From positions 1 to 36,414 of the forward strand of contig JAHYIV010000029.1 in NCBI GenBank assembly GCA_019429465.1: a stretch of DNA of 36,414 nucleotides. Reading direction: 5' to 3'. The position numbers and the translations under genes were made by a program. This document shows, piece after piece, positions 16,015 to 23,400 of this stretch. Source of the DNA: Desulfoarculaceae bacterium. Lineage in GTDB: Bacteria; Desulfobacterota; Desulfobulbia; Desulfobulbales; Desulfocapsaceae. The notes under the pieces were generated by a model that made no database searches, had not been told where the DNA came from, and saw only the letters and a list, made by a program, of their open reading frames with translations. The first letter of the stretch is position 1. Every line of letters begins with the position of its first letter.

Positions 16015-16293
16015 ATGCAGCAAGTATCCGTTGCCGATGCCAAAAGTCATCTTTCCGAACTCATTGCCAAAAGCGCCCATGGGCATGAGCGATTTATCAT
16101 CACCCGGCGCGATAAGCCGGTGGCAGCCCTGGTCAGTCTGGACGATCTGAAGATCATCGAGCAGCATCAAGAGCGTGAGGGGCTTGCCGCCGTGGCCTCT
16201 TCCTGGCCGGAGTTTGAGGAAGTGGCCGAGGTGCTGACCGATCTCGATGAACTCCGATGCCAGGGAGGAGAGGGTCGCAATGTATCTCTTTGA
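16015..16293 (+). CDS. Phd/YefM-family antitoxin
   Basis: This is a 92-residue antitoxin. Residues 1-55 give the Phd/YefM DNA-binding fold (MQQVSVADAKSHLSELI, then RFIITRRDKPVAALVSLDDL), and the C-terminal tail (WPEFEEVAEVLTDLDELR) is the acidic toxin-binding part. An AGGAG site lies 9 bases before the ATG. It overlaps the toxin gene by 14 bases. The pair is transcribed away from cas10 out of a shared intergenic region of about 210 bases, and its own operator overlaps the -10 of the promoter at 15927-15971. Confidence 0.9.
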   Translation: MQQVSVADAKSHLSELIAKSAHGHERFIITRRDKPVAALVSLDDLKIIEQHQEREGLAAVASSWPEFEEVAEVLTDLDELRCQGGEGRNVSL

Positions 16294-16684
16294 TACGGAC
16301 ATCATCACCAATATCTTCAAAAAGCAACCGGCCCCTGGTTTGTTGATCAGACTGGCTGAGATTCCCCGCAACCAGCAGCACATTTCAAGCGTCACCGTCT
16401 CTGAAATTGTTTACGGCGCCTGCAAAAGCGACAGGCCTGCCCATCACCTGCGAAATCTGCAGGAGCTCCTGTTGCCGTCGGTCAATGTCCTTGGTTTCGA
16501 CAGCAAGTCTGCTTTTGTTTGTGGCCGAGTCCGCGCCGAGCTGGAAAAGGCGGGAACTCCACTGGCTTTGGCCGATCTCGAAATCGCCGCCATCGCCCTG
16601 GCCAACAAACTTGTCCTGGTTACCGGCAACACTCGCCATTTTGATCGTATCCCCGAATTGATCGTGGAAAACTGGCTGACCTGA
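16280..16684 (+). CDS. vapC: VapC-family PIN-domain toxin
   Basis: This 134-residue PIN-domain ribonuclease has the acidic metal-binding residues in place: D5/D7 in LFDTDI, E42 in VSEIVYG, D99 in LADLEIAA and D122 in TRHFDRI. VapC toxins cut tRNA or rRNA at single sites; which target applies here cannot be told. The open frame begins at 16247, but the ATG at 16280 starts the conserved MYLFDTDI sequence and has a GAGAGG-like site upstream. It is coupled to the Phd-type antitoxin by a 14-base overlap. It converges on the Csx1/Csx2 gene with 102 bases between the stops. Confidence 0.9.
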   Translation: MYLFDTDIITNIFKKQPAPGLLIRLAEIPRNQQHISSVTVSEIVYGACKSDRPAHHLRNLQELLLPSVNVLGFDSKSAFVCGRVRAELEKAGTPLALADLEIAAIALANKLVLVTGNTRHFDRIPELIVENWLT

Positions 16685-16786
16685 CAGGAAGTCTATATTC
16701 GCTTTCTCCTTTCTCCGTTCCTCTCCTACAGGGTATGGAAATTAACAATAGATGCAGTGTAAGATCTTTTGTCGCTGTTGTTGTCG

Positions 16787-18103
16787 TTAGATACCATTTT
16801 TCATAACCCCTTCGAGCCACTGAATCGCTTCTTCCAAGAAGCGGTCAAACTTCTCCGCCCGTTTCGGATTCTGGTTCATGCCGGCGTGGTTCAGGTCGTT
16901 CCTGTATTGTTCAAGAAAACTCATCTTTCGGTAATTCTCATCGGTTTTCCCCATGATGGACCAGATTTTTTGCCACAGTTCTTCATGTCCGGGTGGAAAC
17001 CTGCCTTCGGCGGATTCCTTTTTTTGCGCTAACAGCGACGCGGCACCCTTGACCATTGCGCGTTTGCTCACATCAAGCGGATGACTGTCGTTCGGTCCAC
17101 CTTCTGCCTTGAGAAGAAAAAAGGAAACAGCGGTTTCCTGGAGAATTGTGTAGGCCTGTTGAATGAGGTTATGCTCAAAACACCAGCGGGCGGCGCTGAT
17201 TCCGTCTCTGATTTCGTTGCCGTTGAAGTCCGCAGTTCTTTCTCTGATTTTTTCCAGCAGCGGCACAAGAGGCGGGACAAGAGCAGCCTGCCGGTAATCA
17301 TCGAGCGCCTGGTTCAGAGACGTGGCGCATTGCGAAATAGAGAGGCCGCGACAGGTAGCCATTGCCTTTGTAAAGTCAAGCAGACGTTTGGTAAGATTTT
17401 TTACGGCTAGGGCATGGCCATGTTTAGTGTCAGTTGGACCGGCCTTGATGAAGGGGATGGCCTCCAGTCTGACAAGTTCATGAATCATTCCAGCATCCCC
17501 AGCGGCAAGGAAGCGATCCACGGCAATAGACCAGTCGGCCAGCCGGGCAAAGGAGGTGAGGTCAAATATCGGCGCGCGTCTTTCCTCCGCCACCATTTTC
17601 TTTACTTCTTCCACCGAGCCAAGCGCCTCAAAAGCACCATAGAAGATACCCTGCAGATGAACATTACGCAGCACCCGTAAATATTGAAGGACAACCATGG
17701 CCAGCATGGGTAAAGAGCGCAGGGCATGAGTAATGTCGAGAGTCACTGCATCGCTGGCAGCAAGCTCGTTGCAGACTATGCTAAAAATCTCCCAGATTTC
17801 GTCCTCGCTTTTGCCGTTCGGAATTAAAACCGGTCGTATCCGGCATGGAAGATTCAATGCGGAAAGACAGCGGTACAGACCTGCATTATTTTCAGGGATG
17901 TGGCCGTTATTTGCCCAGTTTTTTCGATCGGCCTCCGGGGTAACAAAAATTATGATCTGATCTTCAGGGGTCCAGTCCGAGCAGTGCAGCTTGACAAGCG
18001 CTTCCTGAACGAAGCGCACATCGGCCACTTCTTGACTGGCCAGGAAGTAGGTACAGGCTACATAATTATTGGTGCCGAGAAATGAGAGAAGCTTTCGTGC
18101 CAT
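16787..18103 (-). CDS. Csx1/Csx2-type CARF-HEPN ribonuclease
   Basis: This 438-residue protein combines an N-terminal CARF domain (about 1-165, with LLSFLGTNNY at the start, DITHALRSLP at 123-132 and IFYGAFEA near 153-160) with a helical C-terminal HEPN domain whose RxxxxH motif is R401-NDLN-H406 in YRNDLNHAG. This matches the TIGR02221/Csx2 branch of Csx1. Such proteins are activated by cyclic oligoadenylate (usually tetra-adenylate) and degrade RNA non-specifically. The ATG at 18103 is chosen over a GTG three codons upstream because a GGAG site lies about 8 bases before it. It follows the CARF/winged-helix gene by 2 bases, so cas6, that gene and this one form one operon. All key residues appear intact. 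Confidence 0.85.
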   Translation of the reverse strand: MARKLLSFLGTNNYVACTYFLASQEVADVRFVQEALVKLHCSDWTPEDQIIIFVTPEADRKNWANNGHIPENNAGLYRCLSALNLPCRIRPVLIPNGKSEDEIWEIFSIVCNELAASDAVTLDITHALRSLPMLAMVVLQYLRVLRNVHLQGIFYGAFEALGSVEEVKKMVAEERRAPIFDLTSFARLADWSIAVDRFLAAGDAGMIHELVRLEAIPFIKAGPTDTKHGHALAVKNLTKRLLDFTKAMATCRGLSISQCATSLNQALDDYRQAALVPPLVPLLEKIRERTADFNGNEIRDGISAARWCFEHNLIQQAYTILQETAVSFFLLKAEGGPNDSHPLDVSKRAMVKGAASLLAQKKESAEGRFPPGHEELWQKIWSIMGKTDENYRKMSFLEQYRNDLNHAGMNQNPKRAEKFDRFLEEAIQWLEGVMKNGI

Positions 18104-18105
18104 GG

Positions 18106-19224
18106 TTACCACTCCATCCTGATCCGGCTGCGGTCGAGCCGGATGCCGTATCTGGTGCCGGGCCTTGTGCCGCAGGAGGTGATTTCGAGTTCGGCCAGAT
18201 GGCCTTGGCCGAAGGCGGCCAGGAGATCCCGCCGGATCTTTGACTTGTACGACTGGAAATTTTCCCTGGTGAGGGAACAGATGCCGGAATCGCTCATTTC
18301 GTCAATCAGTCGACCGCCGGGGATTCGCTCATACATTCGGAAGACTCCATCCGAGGAGAGCACTTCCGTTGCTTCGAGGAAACAATCGTCACAGCGGGTA
18401 CAGGGACGGGCCAGATGGCACTTTTTTTTACGTTCGGCAAAGAAGGCGTAGAGGGCAAGCCGGGTCGGGTGCATATCCAGTTCAAGCTTTCCATAGATCA
18501 GCTTGCCTTCGGCCAGGTTGACCACCAGTATCTGAGGGGTATCACGGATGAGCGCCTGCATGAGGTCGGCGGGCGGTCGCGGCTGGTCAAGCATTTCATG
18601 GCGCAAGTGATCCCGTACCGAGATGAAAGGAATGGTGATCAGATGGAGGACGGCATAGCGGGTTTCTTTCCAGTAGGGCTGGCCCTGGTCGTCACGCAAC
18701 TGCACGGATACAGACTTACGGGGTGGAAACCAGAACTCGCGGCAGCTTTCAAACTCCGGCGACACCAGGACATGCAGAATGCGGTCCTGCGGGCGGCCGT
18801 AGAGCTGGGCTGCGAGCGTCAGGCAGGAGGTCATGGTCTTGCGGCCCCCGGCGACCAGAAAAAAGACAGCAGTCTCTGGTCCGGCAGTGAAGCGGAAGGC
18901 GAGCTCAAGGCAGGTTCGTGCCAGAACCTCGTTGTCATCCGGGGTGACAATGTCGGCAAGCTCACGACCGCCCGCATCCCGCAGGACGTGGATGTTGTGG
19001 CTGCCAAAATCGATGGTTGCCGCCTCAATGCCACAGTCTGCGAGCAGGGCCTGGAATTTGCCGTCTTCAGGCGCTAGCAGGCTGGCCAGAATTCGCTCCT
19101 TACCGGACCGGGTGGTGATTACATGAACGGCGTGAATTGCACGGCCTTCGTGCCAGAGGGCGTAGAGGGCCTCGGTGATCACCTGGGGTGAAAGGCCACT
19201 CACGGCAAGGAGGATGTTTCTCAT
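18106..19224 (-). CDS. CARF protein of the NE0113 type (TIGR02584) with winged-helix-like C-terminus
   Basis: This is a 372-residue protein. The N-terminal CARF domain carries the family motif AVSGLSPQVITEALYALW (7-24) and VAGGRKT (124-130), typical of the TIGR02584 group that databases label Csm6-like or ring-nuclease-like. The C-terminal part does not look like HEPN. Residues about 245-368 contain a helix, a zinc-binding-like insert (C269, C275, C278, C281), then SLTRENFQSYKSKIRRDLL followed by EITSCGTRPGTRYGIRL, which resembles the recognition helix and wing of OmpR-type winged helices. A chance RDHLRH (204-209) fits the RxxxxH pattern but sits in the linker. It may be a cOA-sensing regulator, a ring nuclease, or both. 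It overlaps cas6 by 4 bases (ATGA). Confidence 0.75.
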   Translation of the reverse strand: MRNILLAVSGLSPQVITEALYALWHEGRAIHAVHVITTRSGKERILASLLAPEDGKFQALLADCGIEAATIDFGSHNIHVLRDAGGRELADIVTPDDNEVLARTCLELAFRFTAGPETAVFFLVAGGRKTMTSCLTLAAQLYGRPQDRILHVLVSPEFESCREFWFPPRKSVSVQLRDDQGQPYWKETRYAVLHLITIPFISVRDHLRHEMLDQPRPPADLMQALIRDTPQILVVNLAEGKLIYGKLELDMHPTRLALYAFFAERKKKCHLARPCTRCDDCFLEATEVLSSDGVFRMYERIPGGRLIDEMSDSGICSLTRENFQSYKSKIRRDLLAAFGQGHLAELEITSCGTRPGTRYGIRLDRSRIRMEW

Positions 19225-20168
19225 TCGCTAGCCTCTGTTTCGATCCTGATCCGGCCCAGGCCGAAAGAGGTCTGCTTGCCGAGGTGCACGGTCTCGCAGT
19301 AGCGAAGGAGAGGGATAAACTCCGAGAGGTCGTCGGCCTGATAGCTGATAGTTCCGGTGATGCCACCCATGAGCATGGCGGTGCGTTGGCGGTTACTGTA
19401 GCGTTCGATATCTATCCAGCGGCAGGATGATTTTGTCATGGCAACTCCCGTGGCCCGTGCCACCAGTCCCCGGTAATCCAGGGCGGGTTCACCGCTCCCG
19501 CCATACGTCGATTCCAGGGTGGAAATCCGGCGCAGCACCGTCCGGATCAGGAGATGAAAAGGCAATCCATCTTGCAGCTGGTTGTCATGTTTGAGTCGGA
19601 GCGGGGTCTGGCAGGTCAGGGTGATCGTTCCCGTCTTGATGGCGGGAACCGGGTCAAGGCTTACCTCGGTCGGCAAAATAGTGGAGTTGAGTGAGCGGCC
19701 ATCATAGACGCAGTTGTCATTCTGATGAACGGTTTCCAGTTGGAAACGTCCATCTCCATCACGATTTCCCTTGCCCAGGCCGGCCTTTCCCATCTCCTGG
19801 ACGGAATAAACCAGATGGGGCAGATAGTGGATGGCTGGCCCGAAAAGAATGATCCCGAAAGAAAAGGGATCACCCGCTTTATATGCCCTTTTGCTGTCGT
19901 CAGGTGGAACAAGCACATAGGGATGGGGGCGTTGGGCGGTGGCAAGGCGGGCGGCGCCATCATGTTGCGGATTTTGTTTTACCTCGAAGAGGAAGGCATA
20001 AGCGCAGGTGTTGCCGAGGAGACATCCTTGGCAATCCTGGCGTCGGAGGGCACAGGCAATACGCCTGAGGGCATGGCCCAGCCCGCCACGCAGAGTGGAG
20101 CCCTTGAAGACCGGAAGGACTGCTTCCGACTCAAATCGACACGAAAATTGATATATCCCTGTTTGCAT
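19221..20168 (-). CDS. cas6: Cas6 pre-crRNA processing endoribonuclease
   Basis: This 315-residue RAMP protein is of the Cas6 group with the PF10040-type C-terminus. Early on it has the FKGSTLRGGLGHALRRIACAL segment and a cysteine cluster (DCQGCLLGNTCAYAFLFE), and near the C-terminus the glycine-rich GKQTSFGLGRIRI loop that defines Cas6. It would cut the repeat in the pre-crRNA and leave an 8-base 5' tag. The frame is open to a GTG at 20210, but the -10 of the candidate promoter (20201-20206) places the transcript start near 20194, so the ATG at 20168 is the likely start; a GGGAAGGG stretch lies 4-5 bases before it. It is the first gene of the operon with the two CARF genes. Confidence 0.88.
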   Translation of the reverse strand: MQTGIYQFSCRFESEAVLPVFKGSTLRGGLGHALRRIACALRRQDCQGCLLGNTCAYAFLFEVKQNPQHDGAARLATAQRPHPYVLVPPDDSKRAYKAGDPFSFGIILFGPAIHYLPHLVYSVQEMGKAGLGKGNRDGDGRFQLETVHQNDNCVYDGRSLNSTILPTEVSLDPVPAIKTGTITLTCQTPLRLKHDNQLQDGLPFHLLIRTVLRRISTLESTYGGSGEPALDYRGLVARATGVAMTKSSCRWIDIERYSNRQRTAMLMGGITGTISYQADDLSEFIPLLRYCETVHLGKQTSFGLGRIRIETEASE

Positions 20169-20200
20169 TGGACCCTTCCCATTCTTGAGATCATGTGGCC

Positions 20201-20256
20201 ATAGTATCACCGCCCTTTAAAGAGATAAAGGGTTGCAATGTTGCCTATGATCATAG
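20201..20256 (-). promoter_or_regulatory. cas6-CARF operon promoter with CRISPR-locus palindrome, site 2
   Basis: On the minus strand AGGCAACATTGCAA (20233-20246), a 12/14 match to the perfect site upstream of cas1, is followed by 3 bases, then TTTATC (20224-20229), a 17-base spacer and TACTAT (20201-20206). Directly upstream, CTATGATCATAG (20245-20256) is a second, perfect 12-base palindrome that overlaps the first site by 2 bases. No gene is seen between 20169 and the array at 20436. Confidence 0.55.
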
Positions 20257-20435
20257 CCCTGCTCAACAGTTTATTGTTGTCCCAGTATTTTTGACCATCT
20301 GGAGTCATAACATAACACCAACTCCTTGCCAAAATAAAAGACTTTCGTGAGAAAAAAATCAAGAATGTCAGTCTGCTGAACTTGTCAACATCTCTTGCCA
20401 GATAGAAGATGCCAAAGCAAGAGCGGAACACAACC

Positions 20436-23400
20436 GTCGTAATCCCTTCGTAAGTCAGGTCAGGTCAGGCGGGCTTTGACGCAGATGGAATACTGATAGA
20501 TGGCAAGATGTCGTAATCCCTTCGTAAGTCAGGTCAGGTCAGGCTAATATTATGAAAAAACAATACATCGAATTTGTAGCCGGTCGTAATCCCTTCGTAA
20601 GTCAGGTCAGGTCAGGCTTTGAAACTGCTGAGTCGTACACCAATGTTGGGGTCGTAATCCCTTCGTAAGTCAGGTCAGGTCAGGCAAAACTAACGATATC
20701 AAAGCGGCGGAATTAACTTTAGGTCGTAATCCCTTCGTAAGTCAGGTCAGGTCAGGCCTTCAGGGGTTCAACGGCAACATTCCAAATATTATTCAGTCGT
20801 AATCCCTTCGTAAGTCAGGTCAGGTCAGGCGCAAGGATTGCCCAACTGAAACAGGCATAAGCCGGACAGGGTCGTAATCCCTTCGTAAGTCAGGTCAGGT
20901 CAGGCTTGCAGCGGCGTCTAAGCGAGGGGAGGCGGTCAAGGTCGTAATCCCTTCGTAAGTCAGGTCAGGTCAGGCAGGAGGAAGAAGGAAAAGGGTGGAC
21001 GGTGTGTGACCGTGTCGTAATCCCTTCGTAAGTCAGGTCAGGTCAGGCCAAGCCAAAGAAAAGTGTAGCACGCCGTTGCAGTGCGACGTCGTAATCCCTT
21101 CGTAAGTCAGGTCAGGTCAGGCGCAAATAATGCCGCATACACAAGGGGGGTACACCATGTTTAGTCGTAATCCCTTCGTAAGTCAGGTCAGGTCAGGCCA
21201 GGATTCTATATATGACAGAGGGTTCTGAATTAATAGTCGTAATCCCTTCGTAAGTCAGGTCAGGTCAGGCCAACACGTGTTCTGGGAAATGGTAGTGTCA
21301 AGCCTTACGTCGTAATCCCTTCGTAAGTCAGGTCAGGTCAGGCTTGTTTGCTTGTTTCCCTTAGTAGCTATCCTTTTATAGTCGTAATCCCTTCGTAAGT
21401 CAGGTCAGGTCAGGCAAAGTGAAACAGTCAATAGAACGGTTGGCAAAACGCGGTCGTAATCCCTTCGTAAGTCAGGTCAGGTCAGGCCGACAGTATCGAC
21501 TCATCTTATGGATTTGAGTGTTGGGGTCGTAATCCCTTCGTAAGTCAGGTCAGGTCAGGCGAAAATAATGCTTGGAATGTTGGGGACAACCGGGTCGTAA
21601 TCCCTTCGTAAGTCAGGTCAGGTCAGGCTTGGTAGATCCACTGGCCGATGCAGTTGCCGCACGACTGGTCGTAATCCCTTCGTAAGTCAGGTCAGGTCAG
21701 GCCCATGTTGATTAATTTAAAAGACACTACTTCAAGAGTCGTAATCCCTTCGTAAGTCAGGTCAGGTCAGGCCCAACGCCACAAAAAAACTAATGGACGC
21801 GTTGTTTTTAGTGTCGTAATCCCTTCGTAAGTCAGGTCAGGTCAGGCGTACAAAAATGGGCGGCAATAGCCGCCTCCTCAGGGGTCGTAATCCCTTCGTA
21901 AGTCAGGTCAGGTCAGGCTTTATCCGTAACAACAGGATATCAGACAAAGCGGCTTTATCGTCGTAATCCCTTCGTAAGTCAGGTCAGGTCAGGCTACAGC
22001 CCTGCAAATGGATCATGTACTTGTTGCGACGTCGTAATCCCTTCGTAAGTCAGGTCAGGTCAGGCTTTTAAGCATCTCAAAAGGAGAAATAAAATGGTCG
22101 TCGTAATCCCTTCGTAAGTCAGGTCAGGTCAGGCGCCAAAAGAGTCAGGCTTCACGCTCAAAGAGATTCTGTCGTAATCCCTTCGTAAGTCAGGTCAGGT
22201 CAGGCTCAACTACCTGCTTTTATTCGAGGCGGTGCTGGTTGAGGTCGTAATCCCTTCGTAAGTCAGGTCAGGTCAGGCGGCTAAGCGGGGTGGTGCGGTC
22301 AAGGAAGTTAAACTTCCGTCGTAATCCCTTCGTAAGTCAGGTCAGGTCAGGCGCCAGGTACGGCAAGCTCGAGGATAATACGATTTATCGCTGTCGTAAT
22401 CCCTTCGTAAGTCAGGTCAGGTCAGGCTCCAGACATGACAAAGTGAAACAGTCAATAGAACGCGGGGGTCGTAATCCCTTCGTAAGTCAGGTCAGGTCAG
22501 GCCCGGACCTGCTGGCCAAAAATTATGCGGATTGTAAAGAGTCGTAATCCCTTCGTAAGTCAGGTCAGGTCAGGCAAACACAGTACTCAACAATACCGAT
22601 GGCATGGATTCAAGTCGTAATCCCTTCGTAAGTCAGGTCAGGTCAGGCCAGGCAAATGATTTTGGTATAGATATGCTGGAGAGTCGTAATCCCTTCGTAA
22701 GTCAGGTCAGGTCAGGCTGCAATGCTGGGCTTCTAATCGGGAGGGATAGCGGCGAAGTCGTAATCCCTTCGTAAGTCAGGTCAGGTCAGGCCAGGAGTCA
22801 ATCCACGGAATGAGGCATTAGATATTGTCGTAATCCCTTCGTAAGTCAGGTCAGGTCAGGCAATGGCGGGATTGACCTTAATCCCACAAACGGAAAAACG
22901 GGTCGTAATCCCTTCGTAAGTCAGGTCAGGTCAGGCTTTATCCATTAAGCGTTTAAACGCTTAAATTCGATTAAGTCGTAATCCCTTCGTAAGTCAGGTC
23001 AGGTCAGGCCTCGTATAGTGATGATAATGTAGTCATAGGTGGGGGAGGTCGTAATCCCTTCGTAAGTCAGGTCAGGTCAGGCGAGAAAAGCTTTCGGTCT
23101 ATCAGCCAGGAGGGATGTTGTCGTAATCCCTTCGTAAGTCAGGTCAGGTCAGGCGTATGATTCTAAAGGGAAACACAAGAAAGTTTCTACGTCGTAATCC
23201 CTTCGTAAGTCAGGTCAGGTCAGGCCACAAGTCCTCTCGATCTTAACAAGCGTTTCTGTAGACGTCGTAATCCCTTCGTAAGTCAGGTCAGGTCAGGCTG
23301 ATAACCAGGGCATCAAGAGTGCCCTTCATGTATGAGCGTCGTAATCCCTTCGTAAGTCAGGTCAGGTCAGGCCATTCAAGGTGGAGCAGACAATGTGCGA

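Noticed and set aside
18595..18615. RDHLRH as a HEPN active site in the CARF/winged-helix protein
   Set aside because: The RxxxxH spacing fits by chance, but the motif lies in the linker just after the CARF domain and the C-terminal part looks like a winged helix, not a HEPN helical bundle.
20207..20431. A 74-codon minus-strand frame between cas6 and the array
   Set aside because: It overlaps the cas6 promoter and palindrome and has no ribosome binding site or recognisable sequence.
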